Of a DNA stretch of 53,528 bases, positions 44,946-53,342 are shown piece by piece. This stretch comes from Pseudomonadota bacterium. Lineage in GTDB: Bacteria; Pseudomonadota; Alphaproteobacteria; UBA828. A model generated the notes under the pieces. The model had not been told where the DNA came from. It worked only from the letters and a program-made list of their open reading frames with translations, and ran no database searches. The stretch covers positions 1 to 53,528 of the forward strand of contig JAQBTG010000026.1 in NCBI GenBank assembly GCA_027624955.1, written 5' to 3'. Within the stretch, counting starts at the first letter, position 1. Every line of letters begins with the position of its first letter. Position numbers and translations under genes: made by a program.

Positions 44946-46587
44946 AAAGACGCTCCTTGAACGGTTCGCGGCCTAGGCGGGCATAGGCATCGATAAACAG
45001 CTCGCCGGTTTGGCGCAGATCGAGATAAGTATCGACCACCGTTTCTACCGCGCCGACGATATCGTCAGCTGAAAAGGCCGGCCCGACGATTGCGCCGATC
45101 GCGGCTTTGCCGTCGGCCCGCCCGCCGAGGGTAATTTGGTAATTCTCCACGCCCTTCTTCTCCAGCCCGAGAATACCGATATGGCCGACATGGTGATGGC
45201 CGCAGGCGTTGATGCAGCCCGAAATATTGAGCCGAAGATCGCCGATATCCTTTTGCCGCGCCAAATCCTGAAAGCGTGTGCTGATCGCCTGGGCAACCGG
45301 GATCGAGCGCGCCGTGGCGAGGCTGCAATAATCCATGCCCGGGCAGGCGATGATATCGCTGATCAGACCGCGGTTGGCGGTGGCCAGGCCATGCGCCTTC
45401 AAGCCCTGCCAAAGCGCATAAAGATCGCGCTTGCGCACATGCGGCAACACGAGATTCTGCTGATGCGTCGCGCGCATTTCGTCGCAGCTGAAGCGCTCGG
45501 CGAGATCGGCCACCGCGTCCATCTGTTCGGCGTTGATATCGCCGGGCACCCCGCCCTCAGGCTTGAGCGAAATGGTGGCGATGGCATAGCCCGGCTGCTT
45601 ATGGGCGTCGACATTCTGCTCCAGCCAGTGATCGAACGCGCTGTTCGCACGGCGCGCCGCATCCAGGCCGGTGTCGCTGCCAGCCGCGGGATCGAAGGGT
45701 GGCGGAGCGAAATAGCGGCCAATGCGCGCCACTTCCTCGTGCGGAAGGTCAGTAAATCCCTCGCGCAGCTGGCGCCACTCGGCCTCGACCATTTTGGCCA
45801 ACGATTCGGCGCCAATTTCATGCACGAGAATCTTGATCCGCGCTTTGTAGATATTATCGCGCCGGCCCAATAGATTGTAGACGCGCAGAATGCTCTCCAA
45901 ATAGGACAGCAGTTCCGCCTTGGGCAGGAATTCGCGGATGGTTTTGGCAAGCATCGGCGTGCGCCCTTGGCCGCCGCCCACCATCACCTCAAAGCCAACT
46001 TCACCGGCATCGTTGCGGCAAAGCTGAAGGCCGATATCGTGGACGCGAAGCGCCGCCCGATCTGTCGCCGCACCGCTGACCGCGATCTTAAACTTGCGCG
46101 GCAGGAAGGAGAATTCGGGATGCAACGTGGACCATTGGCGGATGATCTCGCACCACACGCGCGGATCTTCAATTTCGTCCGCTGCGGCGCCGGCAAAATG
46201 ATCGGCGGTGACGTTGCGGATGCAATTTCCGCTGGTCTGGATGGCGTGCATCTCGACCTCCGCCAGCTCGGCCAGCAGGTCGGGCACCTCGGTGAGCTGG
46301 ATCCAATTATATTGGATGTTCTGGCGCGTGGTGATGTGGCCGAAACCCTTGTCGTAGCGCCGTGCGATATGTGCGAGGCGGCGCATCTGGTGCGACGACA
46401 GCGTGCCGTAGGGAATGGCGACGCGCAGCATATAGGCATGAAGCTGCAAATAGAGCCCGTTCATCAGCCGCAGCGGCTTGAATTCATCCTCGCTCAATTC
46501 TCCGGTAAGGCGGCGTGCCACCTGATCGCGGAATTGTGCCACGCGTTGATGCACGAAGGCATGGTCGAATTCATCGTAGCGATACAT
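44932..46587 (-). CDS. cysI: Nitrite/sulfite reductase, siroheme [4Fe-4S] type
   Basis: Reduces sulfite to sulfide by six electrons. The 551-residue protein has two ferredoxin-like halves. The cluster ligands are in CPGMDYC (Cys-x5-Cys) and SGCINACGHHHVG (Cys-x3-Cys). Siroheme-binding Arg and Lys residues occur in TTRQNIQY and RATHQQN. With no NADPH flavoprotein gene nearby, it is probably ferredoxin-fed. It lies 2 bases after the DUF2849 gene and overlaps the DUF934 gene. Siroheme should come from the CysG-type gene of the same cluster. Confidence 0.93.
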   Translation of the reverse strand: MYRYDEFDHAFVHQRVAQFRDQVARRLTGELSEDEFKPLRLMNGLYLQLHAYMLRVAIPYGTLSSHQMRRLAHIARRYDKGFGHITTRQNIQYNWIQLTEVPDLLAELAEVEMHAIQTSGNCIRNVTADHFAGAAADEIEDPRVWCEIIRQWSTLHPEFSFLPRKFKIAVSGAATDRAALRVHDIGLQLCRNDAGEVGFEVMVGGGQGRTPMLAKTIREFLPKAELLSYLESILRVYNLLGRRDNIYKARIKILVHEIGAESLAKMVEAEWRQLREGFTDLPHEEVARIGRYFAPPPFDPAAGSDTGLDAARRANSAFDHWLEQNVDAHKQPGYAIATISLKPEGGVPGDINAEQMDAVADLAERFSCDEMRATHQQNLVLPHVRKRDLYALWQGLKAHGLATANRGLISDIIACPGMDYCSLATARSIPVAQAISTRFQDLARQKDIGDLRLNISGCINACGHHHVGHIGILGLEKKGVENYQITLGGRADGKAAIGAIVGPAFSADDIVGAVETVVDTYLDLRQTGELFIDAYARLGREPFKERLYAAH

Positions 46588-46589
46588 GC

Positions 46590-46892
46590 TTATGCCACCC
46601 GGCCCGCTGGCTGGCCCGCCGCGCGGCTATGTCTCGGGCCAAACAAGCGGATGCGCTCGCGAAAATGTAGCGGTGCGAAAGCGCCGCCGTCATCGGCCAT
46701 CGAGACGAGATAGGGCGAGACGATAATTCCGGCCGCCACGGCACGCTCTGCATCGGCGAGCAGCGCGGCGCCTTCTTCGGTGGACGCCGCCGTACGGCCG
46801 TCGATGATGCTTTCCGACCAGCCGTCGTCGCGGGTGAGATAGACCACGCGGCCATCGGTGAGGCGGTTGGCGCTGACGATATCCAGTTTCAT
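46590..46892 (-). CDS. DUF2849 family protein
   Basis: A 100-residue soluble protein starting at the ATG 46892 (MKLDIVSANRLTDGRVVYL); the upstream in-frame ATG at 46928 lies inside the cysG-like gene. DUF2849 proteins sit between the siroheme synthase and sulfite reductase genes in alphaproteobacteria, as here. GWSESI, EGAALLADAE and VVSPYL-like stretches are typical. The function is unknown; a link to sulfite or siroheme metabolism is by context. Confidence 0.88.
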   Translation of the reverse strand: MKLDIVSANRLTDGRVVYLTRDDGWSESIIDGRTAASTEEGAALLADAERAVAAGIIVSPYLVSMADDGGAFAPLHFRERIRLFGPRHSRAAGQPAGRVA

Positions 46893-46905
46893 TATTCTGT
46901 TCCTT

Positions 46906-47826
46906 TTAAAATGCGCCGACATCGGCATGTTGCTCTTGCGTTCGCGCCACTAGGCGTACGACCCGCTTGCCGGCGCGAAGCTCTGCCGCCGTCAGATTTC
47001 TGGTTTGTTCCGTATTGTCGCGCGCCGAGACGCGAACCGCATCGCGCCGGGCATGATCGAGAATGGCGTTACCGATAGCGGCGTCATGAACAATTACATC
47101 GGCGCGGGCGATGTGCCGGACATCGCGGAGCGTCAGTAAATCGGCCTGGGCGGGGTCAACCGCGATGTCCTGCATCCCGCCGGTTGGCGGCAGCTGGGCG
47201 CGGTTTACCAACGCCAGCATGTCGCTTCGCGCTTGATGTTCGTTGCCGGCGAGAACGGATTCGGCCAGCGGCCCATCGAAGAAATTTTCCCAAAAGCGCA
47301 GCCGGGTGTCGAAATCTTTGAACGTCGCCCGCACCGCTGAGCGGAAAGAGTGGGCGAAATGGGCGAGGCGGCCGAGGCCGTGCGGCAGCAGCGTTTCGAT
47401 TTCAGCCCGTATGCGGCGGGCTAGCACCGGCGAGGCGCCGCCCGAGGAAATGGCGACCACCAAGGGGCCACGATCGACGATAGCGGGCATGACGAAGCTC
47501 GAAAGGGCCGCGCGGTCGACCACATTCACCGGGATATTCCGCGCCTTGGCGGCGCAGGCGACTGCCTGGTCTGGCTCGGCCACGCCGCTTGCAGCATGGA
47601 CAAGGGCACAGCCGGTGACGTCTTCAGCGCGGAACTCGCGCAGCAATAGCGTCACATCTCCGCTCTCGCCGAGAGCCTTGAGATCCGCGTCGAAGCGCGG
47701 CGCTATCACGGTCACGGCTGCGCCGGCACGGCACAACAAGTTGACTTTGGCCAATGCCGTAGCGCCGCCGCCAACCACCAAGCAGGGTTTCCCCTGGATA
47801 TCGAAGAATGCCGGATAATACCGCAT
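46906..47826 (-). CDS. cysG: Siroheme synthase, CysG-like with truncated methyltransferase part
   Basis: Residues 1-200 form a complete precorrin-2 dehydrogenase/sirohydrochlorin ferrochelatase (Met8-like): FFDIQGKPCLVVGGGATALAK is the NAD-binding start, and GASPVLARRIRAEIE is typical of the helical part. Residues about 215-306 resemble only the first third of the uroporphyrinogen-III methyltransferase domain (DLLTLRDVRHIARADVIVHD, ILDHARRDAVRV, RAGKRVVRL) and stop where full enzymes continue GGDPFVFGRG. The glycine-rich GAGPGD loop is also lost. Full CysG is about 460 residues. Uroporphyrinogen methylation must therefore be supplied by another enzyme. It leads the cys cluster. Confidence 0.88.
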   Translation of the reverse strand: MRYYPAFFDIQGKPCLVVGGGATALAKVNLLCRAGAAVTVIAPRFDADLKALGESGDVTLLLREFRAEDVTGCALVHAASGVAEPDQAVACAAKARNIPVNVVDRAALSSFVMPAIVDRGPLVVAISSGGASPVLARRIRAEIETLLPHGLGRLAHFAHSFRSAVRATFKDFDTRLRFWENFFDGPLAESVLAGNEHQARSDMLALVNRAQLPPTGGMQDIAVDPAQADLLTLRDVRHIARADVIVHDAAIGNAILDHARRDAVRVSARDNTEQTRNLTAAELRAGKRVVRLVARTQEQHADVGAF

Positions 47827-48174
47827 TTTCCGCCCGTTTCCTCTTCGTTCCCGTTTTCTAGGCGATAGCCGTTAAAAATATGTGGTCACGAAAAACTTGC
47901 TCGTGATCATTGTATATAACAGTTAAAAACTATTTGTCATGTGAAAATTTTATTTCACATTAAAAAAAAGTTATAACAATTGAAAATTTGTGAAAAATGG
48001 AAGGCACCGGCGGATTTGAACTAGCGATCCCTGCCGTATATAGACTGGCGCTCGGAGCCACGGCTTCGAGAAACAAGATAGTGCCGCGATAGTCGGCGTC
48101 TGGCGCGAAATAAATCACGGATAACGGCGCCAGGAAGACCGAGGCCATCAAGCCATGGTCCGTTAGGGTAGAAC
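47827..48174. promoter_or_regulatory. AT-rich divergent region between cysG and the TPR gene
   Basis: A strikingly AT-rich stretch (about 47860-47997) followed by a GC-normal part. It has an 8-bp inverted repeat ATGTGAAA-N6-TTTCACAT at 47939-47960, a run of eight A, and a decayed tRNA at 47998-48060. Promoters for both the leftward sulfate cluster and the rightward TPR gene presumably lie here, but I could not assign -35/-10 boxes. No protein gene is supported. Confidence 0.5.
47998..48060 (-). pseudogene. Decayed tRNA gene lacking its D-arm
   Basis: On the minus strand the 3' part reads as a tRNA: acceptor GGTGCCT, T then encoded CCA (47998-48000), T-loop TTCAAAT with a broken stem, 5-base variable loop, and anticodon stem CAGTC/GGCAG with one mismatch. 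The 5' acceptor is TGGCTCC, two mismatches from pairing. The D-arm is missing, making it 63 bases against the normal 75. Its layout otherwise follows tRNA-Val at 51665 position by position. Confidence 0.5.
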
Positions 48175-50586
48175 ATGTCTGGGCAGCAACAAACGCCAAC
48201 CGTCGACCTCGCCGTTCAGCACTTTAACGCCGGGCGACTGTCCGAAGCAGAACGCGTCTGCGAAAAAATCCTACGAAAAGATCCCGATCATCCGGTTACG
48301 CTGCATCTGCTCGGCGTGATAACCCACCGATTAGGCAGAAACGAAGCCGCCGCCGATCTCATCGCCAAGGCGCTCGACCTCAGGCCCGATATGACGGCGG
48401 CGCATTTTAACCACGCCCTCGCGTTGACGGCGCTCGGTAGGCTAGACGAGGCCATAGCCAGTTACCGCAAGGCGCTCGCTCTCAAGCCCGATTATCCCGA
48501 AGCGCATAACAATATTGGCAATGCGCTTCAGAATTTGCAGCGGCCGAAAGAGGCGGTCGCAAGTTTTCAGGCAGCACTCGCTCTCAAGCCGAATTACGCC
48601 GCCGCACACAACAATCTAGGCCTTGCACTGCGTGACCTTGGCGAGCTCGGCGAGGCCATGGCCAGCTACCATAAGGCGCTCGCCATCATGCCAAAATACG
48701 CCGAGGCGCACGCCAATCTTGGCCTAGTGCTTCAGGAAATGGGCAATCCCGAGGAGGCCGTCACCAGCTACCGCAGGGCGCTCGATTTCCAGCCCGGCTA
48801 TGCCAGAATTTACAGTAATCTCGGAGCGTCCCTACAGAGCCTCGGCCGGGTGGACGAGGCAATGGCGAGTTACCGCAAGGCGCTTGAACTCCAACCCGAT
48901 CTTGCCGAGGCACATAACAATCTCGGTAACGCGCTGCAGGACCATGGCAATCTCGAAGAGGCGATCACCCGCTACCGCCAGGCTGTCGCGCTCGAACCCG
49001 AGAATGATTTATTCGCAGCCAATTTTGCCGCGTCTTTGAGGTCTGTTTCGATTTCGTCTGTCGATGAGAATTTGTATCAGGATCTGTCGCGGCTGTTGCA
49101 ACGGCCCAAACTGCCGCCGTCCTACCTGGCCCGATCCGTCATCGAAGCAGTTCGCCATCATCCGGATTTTGCACGGATTGTGGCGGTTGTTGGCGCAGAA
49201 GCGCAAATCACTGGCGAAGCCTATGGCGATATTGCCGAGCAGCTTTCGGGCATACCGCTGTTTCTGCAGATTCTGAAACTCAGCCCGATCGTGGACCTTG
49301 AGATAGAGCGATTGCTGACCCATCTTCGTCGCCTGATGCTGCGCGAAATAACCGGACCACATATGGCGAACCGGGTCGCTCCATTTACGGCGGCGCTGGC
49401 GCATAATTGCTTCACCAACGAGTATATCTTCCCGGAAACGGAAGAAGAGCAAGCGTCTATCGAACAGGTGCAACAACGGATCGCTGGGCTGCTCGAGAGC
49501 CGGCAAGCCGTGCCGCCATCTTTGGTTATCGCTCTGGCCGCGTACCGGCCTCTCTATGAGTTCCCCTGGGCGCAACAGCTCAGTGACAGCGAATGGGACA
49601 GCGAGATAAAGAGCGTTCTCCGACGGCAAATAACCGAGCCGTCAGAAGAGCGCGCTCTCGGCATGCAAATTCCCCGCATTACCGCCATTGAGGATTCGAT
49701 CTCCCAGGCGGTGCGCCAGCAATATGAGGAAAACCCCTACCCGCGTTGGATCAAAGCCGGCCTGGCACATAAAAACGCCAGCCCTGGCGAGGTGTTGCGC
49801 GGCTCTCCGCTGTTCTTCGATGTGACAGAGGACAGCTTCGCAGAGCGCCCGGAAATTCTCATGGCTGGCTGCGGCACCGGCCAGCATACGCTCTATATGA
49901 CCTCGCGGTTCGCGAACGCGGAAGTGCTGGCGCTGGATCTGAGCCTGAATAGCCTGTCCTACGCCAAAAGAAAGACCGCGGAGCTCGGGTTCACGAATAT
50001 CGAATATGCCCAAGGCGACATCTTGCAATTGGGCGCGCTCGGGCGACAATTCGATGTCATCGGATGTGCTGGCGTGCTGCACCATCTCGGCGACCCGCTG
50101 GCCGGCTGGCACGTTTTGGCCGATCTGTTGCGCCCCGGCGGTGTGATGAAAATTGGCCTCTACAGCGAGACCGCGCGCAAACATCTCATTGCCGGGCGTT
50201 CGCTGATTGCCGAGAAGGGCTATTCGACATCGCCAGAGGACATCCGCCGCTGCCGCCAAGACATCATATCGCTGGCGGCAACCGGCAACGCTGAGATGGC
50301 GAAGATCTGCCACGGCGAGGAATTTTTCAGCCTTAGCCAATGCCGTGATCTGCTATTCCACGTCCAGGAGCAGCGCTTTACCCTGCTGGAGATCGCGACG
50401 ACGCTGGAGTCGCTTGAACTCATCTTCCTCGGATTCGAGTTTGATAACCGCAGAACCCTCGGCCGGTTCAAGCAATTGCATCCCGACCGTGGCGCGCCGG
50501 CCTCGCTATCGCTGTGGCATGAATTCGAACTGGAAAATCCCGACACCTTCGCCGGCATGTACCAATTTTGGTGCCAGAAATCGTGA
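48175..50586 (+). CDS. TPR-repeat protein fused to a SAM methyltransferase
   Basis: An 803-residue protein. Residues about 10-285 are eight TPR units of 34 residues, each ending in an ALxLxPxxxEAHxNLG-like pattern. A helical middle region (290-540) follows. A class I methyltransferase domain has motif I at about 562-571 (MAGCGTGQHT), Asp in VLALDLSLNSL, and CAGVLHHL. The C-terminal 100 residues are typical of such fusions. Substrate unknown; TPRs would bind a protein partner. Related TPR-methyltransferase proteins are frequent in Rhodospirillales and planctomycetes by recall. It stands alone. Confidence 0.9.
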   Translation: MSGQQQTPTVDLAVQHFNAGRLSEAERVCEKILRKDPDHPVTLHLLGVITHRLGRNEAAADLIAKALDLRPDMTAAHFNHALALTALGRLDEAIASYRKALALKPDYPEAHNNIGNALQNLQRPKEAVASFQAALALKPNYAAAHNNLGLALRDLGELGEAMASYHKALAIMPKYAEAHANLGLVLQEMGNPEEAVTSYRRALDFQPGYARIYSNLGASLQSLGRVDEAMASYRKALELQPDLAEAHNNLGNALQDHGNLEEAITRYRQAVALEPENDLFAANFAASLRSVSISSVDENLYQDLSRLLQRPKLPPSYLARSVIEAVRHHPDFARIVAVVGAEAQITGEAYGDIAEQLSGIPLFLQILKLSPIVDLEIERLLTHLRRLMLREITGPHMANRVAPFTAALAHNCFTNEYIFPETEEEQASIEQVQQRIAGLLESRQAVPPSLVIALAAYRPLYEFPWAQQLSDSEWDSEIKSVLRRQITEPSEERALGMQIPRITAIEDSISQAVRQQYEENPYPRWIKAGLAHKNASPGEVLRGSPLFFDVTEDSFAERPEILMAGCGTGQHTLYMTSRFANAEVLALDLSLNSLSYAKRKTAELGFTNIEYAQGDILQLGALGRQFDVIGCAGVLHHLGDPLAGWHVLADLLRPGGVMKIGLYSETARKHLIAGRSLIAEKGYSTSPEDIRRCRQDIISLAATGNAEMAKICHGEEFFSLSQCRDLLFHVQEQRFTLLEIATTLESLELIFLGFEFDNRRTLGRFKQLHPDRGAPASLSLWHEFELENPDTFAGMYQFWCQKS

Positions 50587-50620
50587 AGCGGCACAGCATC
50601 TTTAACATGGGAGAAGAATT

Positions 50621-50944
50621 ATGATTGTTGAACAGCGCACCTACACCCTGCATCCAGGTCAGCATCTGAAATATTTGGATACCTACGAAAAAGAAGGGCT
50701 GGAGATACAGCGCCCGATTCTCGGCAATTTGGTTGGTTATTTCTTCACCGATATCGGGCCGCTCAACCAGATCGTACATATGTGGGGCTATGAGTCTCTC
50801 GATGATCGGGCCATCAGACGCAAAAAATTGTTTGAGGATTCTGGCTGGCGCACATACATCCAAATGGTTGTCCCCATGATCGCGTCGCAGGAAAGCAAAA
50901 TTCTGATTCCGGCGGCGTTCTCTCCGATTGGCGGCAGCCGCTAG
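50621..50944 (+). CDS. NIPSNAP-family protein
   Basis: A 107-residue dimeric alpha-beta barrel protein of the NIPSNAP type: IVEQRTYTLHPGQHLKYLDTYEK at the start and QIVHMWGYESLDDRAIRR in the middle are diagnostic. A GGGAGAAG site precedes the ATG. NIPSNAP proteins in bacteria often occur with catabolic genes, but here the neighbours are a TPR-methyltransferase and a DUF924 gene, so its job is open. Confidence 0.9.
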   Translation: MIVEQRTYTLHPGQHLKYLDTYEKEGLEIQRPILGNLVGYFFTDIGPLNQIVHMWGYESLDDRAIRRKKLFEDSGWRTYIQMVVPMIASQESKILIPAAFSPIGGSR

Positions 50945-50974
50945 GCGGAAAATGGATCATGTCCGGTATCGTCG

Positions 50975-51595
50975 TTGACTAGCGAATTAGCCTCCGAAAT
51001 CGTTGCGTTTTGGCTTGGGCCAAGCCTTGAGGGACCCGAGGCCGCACTCGCGCGGTTGGATTGGTGGTACCGCGCCGGCGCGGCGGTCGACGAAGAGATT
51101 CGCGTCCGGTTTGGCGAGCACCTACCCCTTGCTTGCGCAGGTGGGCTCAGCGACTGGGAGAGGACGGCGACCGGCGCGTTGGTTCTTGTGATCGTGCTTG
51201 ATCAATTCACCCGTAATCTCTATCGCCATACGCCGGACGCCTATATCGGCGATTCTTCTGCTTATAGGATTGTCGAAAAAGCCATCGAACAGGAAATGGA
51301 TCATGAGCTTCACCCTGTCGCGCGGATTTGGCTCTACCATCCATTTCACCATGCCGAGGACGTCCAACAACAGGATAGAGGCTTAGCCCTGCTGCATGAA
51401 CTGGAGCAGACATCAGAGCAAGTGTGGCAACCCTATATTCAACGCGCCATTGAAGGCTGGACCCGCCACCGGAATATCGTTGCCCGCTTCGGCCGTTTTC
51501 CCCACCGCAATCAGGTGCTGGGCAGGATCGACACTGCGGGAGAGCTCAAATTCCTGTCAAAGGATGCGGACAGCTTTGGGCAGGGGCGCGAATAA
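50975..51595 (+). CDS. DUF924 family protein
   Basis: A 206-residue helical protein of the DUF924 family. Markers are IVAFWLGP, LDWWYRAGAAVDEEIRVRF, VLVIVLDQFTRNLYR (DQF-R-N-R), WLYHPFHHAED and IVARFGRFPHRN. The only in-frame start that keeps the conserved N-terminus is TTG at 50975; an in-frame stop at 50942 and no ATG or GTG in between force this rare start. Function unknown. It lies about 70 bases before tRNA-Val. Confidence 0.9.
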   Translation: MTSELASEIVAFWLGPSLEGPEAALARLDWWYRAGAAVDEEIRVRFGEHLPLACAGGLSDWERTATGALVLVIVLDQFTRNLYRHTPDAYIGDSSAYRIVEKAIEQEMDHELHPVARIWLYHPFHHAEDVQQQDRGLALLHELEQTSEQVWQPYIQRAIEGWTRHRNIVARFGRFPHRNQVLGRIDTAGELKFLSKDADSFGQGRE

Positions 51596-51664
51596 CACGC
51601 GCGATTAATGAACCACTTGGCTCAATAATCTTTTTCGGGTTTCCACCTAAGTCCTTGAAATAAG

Positions 51665-51739
51665 TGGTGGGCGCTACTGGATTTGAACCAGTGACCCCCG
51701 CCGTGTGAAGACGGTGCTCTCCCACTGAGCTAAGCGCCC
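51665..51739 (-). tRNA. tRNA-Val(CAC)
   Basis: A complete cloverleaf on the minus strand. The acceptor GGGCGCT (51739-51733) pairs with AGCGCCC (51675-51669), then A and encoded CCA (51665-51667). The D-arm is GCTCAGTGGGAGAGC, the anticodon stem CCGTC/GGCGG with loop TTCACAC (anticodon CAC), and the T-arm CTGGTTCAAATCCAG. The length is 75 bases with CCA. Phage-like genes begin about 270 bases to its right. Confidence 0.97.
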
Positions 51740-52011
51740 TGACTCATCAAAACCGTTGCTTACTGTGGTAATTCTCGCCCTTTCGGGATTCCCGGTCAAT
51801 GCATTAAAAGAGTTGTTTTCTTGAAAATTTGGTACGGGATTGGTCCGAAGCTGAAGGGGGGGGGAGCGGAAAAATCCATCGCGCTATTCCATCTATGTAT
51901 AGATTGAACTCCCAGTGTTTGAGCAACTTTTTTCCTTGTGAAGAAATTTCCATCGCTGGCATTGCACCTCTATAATTCACATATATTTAGTGTGATTTAG
52001 GAGGGCAGCAA
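51740..52011. promoter_or_regulatory. Spacer between tRNA-Val and the phage-like gene
   Basis: It holds no gene. There is a run of nine G at 51856-51864, a near-palindrome ATCTAT-GT-ATAGAT at 51891-51904, and TCACA-N9-TGTGA at 51977-51995, the last just upstream of an AGGAGGGC ribosome site. These symmetric elements could be operator sites for the phage-like gene at 52012. The T-rich composition is unlike the surrounding housekeeping DNA. Confidence 0.4.
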
Positions 52012-53145
52012 ATGAAGACCGGCGAAGTGGAAGCAACTATCAAACGATTAATCCAGCGGGATGAAGGGATCGCACCGGCATTACGACTGCTAGAACAGAT
52101 GCTGGGTACAGCGATAAGCGAGAAGGAAGCTGAGGAATTAAGGCGAGTGATAGAGCGCCGGCGAATAAGGCTCTTGGCTGAGGCAGCCGTAGATGGCGTT
52201 GAGGTGGATACTGCCGGAATGAAGATCGAAGATGTCCGTGCCTCTCTGAGGGAAATGGTCGCTGAGACAGACAATCCTAACCTAATACGGATGGCGGATG
52301 GTGTTGCTGCAACATTCGGTGATGACGCTGCTGCCGGACGAATGAAGCCTGGTGGTCTGCGGGCGCGACGGTCAGGAAATGTGATCGTAGCTCCGGGAAA
52401 TGGTGTGGACCAAGGGTTTGCAGCTGTTAATGGAGAAAACCTTATACCCGTGTGGCTTGATGATGGTGAATATATTTTTTCGAACAAAGCTATCGAGGGT
52501 CTTGGTCTGCGCAACGGGGCACCCAGGGTAAAGGCGAGGGATGTTGGCCTGGTCGAGTTGGAAAAACTCCACAACGAGTTGAAAGCACTCGCAGCAACTG
52601 AGCCACCGGCACCGCCGGAAGAAATCACTGCCGATGTTGGCCCCGCAGAGCCTGTGATGACGCCCACCGAACTCTTAGCAGAAGCACAAATAGCGGAGGA
52701 GCGAAGGGAGCGGGCGGCGGTAGCTGACGAAACAGGCAGATGGCATGCATCAGACGAATTTATTAATGCTGTAATTGCTGCCGAAAGCGGCGGTGATCCC
52801 AACGCTGTGAGTGAGGCCGGCGCCGTTGGCTTGCTCCAGATTCTGCCAAGTACTGCCCGCGACCCCGGCTTTGGCGTGATTGGGTTGGAAGGAACTGATG
52901 ATGAAGTGGTGGCTCAGTTGAAGAATCCTGAAATCAACCGCCGCCTCGGGTCAGAATATTTGTCTGCGATGCTCCACCGTTATCATGGTGATGCTGACTT
53001 GGCGCTGGTTGCCTATAACGCCGGTCCGGCCAGAGCAGATAGGGTCGCGAAAGATGAAAGACCATTGGATCGATTCGTGGAGTTAAATCCTAAGGCTGCC
53101 CTAGAGACACTGCCATACATCAAGCGGGTTCTTGGAAATGTCTGA
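52012..53145 (+). CDS. Phage-like protein with C-terminal lytic transglycosylase domain
   Basis: A 377-residue protein. The N-terminal 110 residues are helical and charged. Residues about 120-165 have a phage virion pattern (VAPGNGVDQGFAAV, IPVWLDDGEYIFSNKAIEGLG). Residues about 245-377 are a soluble lytic transglycosylase domain (goose-lysozyme-like): Glu258 in AAESGGDPNA is the catalytic acid, followed by GAVGLLQILPSTA and YNAGPARADRV. Such fusions occur as internal or tail proteins that open the cell wall for DNA entry. No other structural gene is beside it. A strong ribosome site precedes the ATG. Confidence 0.8.
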   Translation: MKTGEVEATIKRLIQRDEGIAPALRLLEQMLGTAISEKEAEELRRVIERRRIRLLAEAAVDGVEVDTAGMKIEDVRASLREMVAETDNPNLIRMADGVAATFGDDAAAGRMKPGGLRARRSGNVIVAPGNGVDQGFAAVNGENLIPVWLDDGEYIFSNKAIEGLGLRNGAPRVKARDVGLVELEKLHNELKALAATEPPAPPEEITADVGPAEPVMTPTELLAEAQIAEERRERAAVADETGRWHASDEFINAVIAAESGGDPNAVSEAGAVGLLQILPSTARDPGFGVIGLEGTDDEVVAQLKNPEINRRLGSEYLSAMLHRYHGDADLALVAYNAGPARADRVAKDERPLDRFVELNPKAALETLPYIKRVLGNV

Positions 53146-53338
53146 ATTTATGCGTGCTGCCGAGGTGGCCAAATTGTTGGATGTGACCGAGAGGCGCGTC
53201 TATCAAATGATGGAAAGTGGCCAACTGGACTACCGTGGGCGCAGACCAAGGCGGATAAGCAAGGAGAGCTTTGATCAATATCTGGAAGGTCGGTGGCCTC
53301 AGTTGTTGGCGTTCATGAGTGGCGACCCCAGGAATTGA
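53138..53338 (+). CDS. Excisionase-like HTH DNA-binding protein
   Basis: A 66-residue protein with the MerR/Xis-type helix-turn-helix MRAAEVAKLLDVTERRVYQMM and a wing (GRRPRRISKESFDQYL). Such proteins act as excisionases or small regulators on phages and integrative elements. Its ATG overlaps the stop of the transglycosylase gene (ATGTCTGA). Its last codons coincide with a tRNA-like sequence at 53320-53342, so the gene ends right at a possible attachment site. Confidence 0.8.
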   Translation: MSEFMRAAEVAKLLDVTERRVYQMMESGQLDYRGRRPRRISKESFDQYLEGRWPQLLAFMSGDPRN

Positions 53339-53342
53339 ACCC
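53320..53342 (-). other. tRNA/tmRNA-like T-arm fragment, possible attachment site
   Basis: On the minus strand GGTTCAATTCCTGG followed by GGTCGCCA has the T-loop TTCAATT, a T-stem 3' strand CCTGG and a seven-base acceptor-like stretch. The 5' half of the stem is not matched, no CCA follows the expected discriminator, and no anticodon arm lies beside it. Fragments of this kind arise when an element integrates into a tRNA or tmRNA 3' end. It overlaps the end of the excisionase-like gene. Confidence 0.35.
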
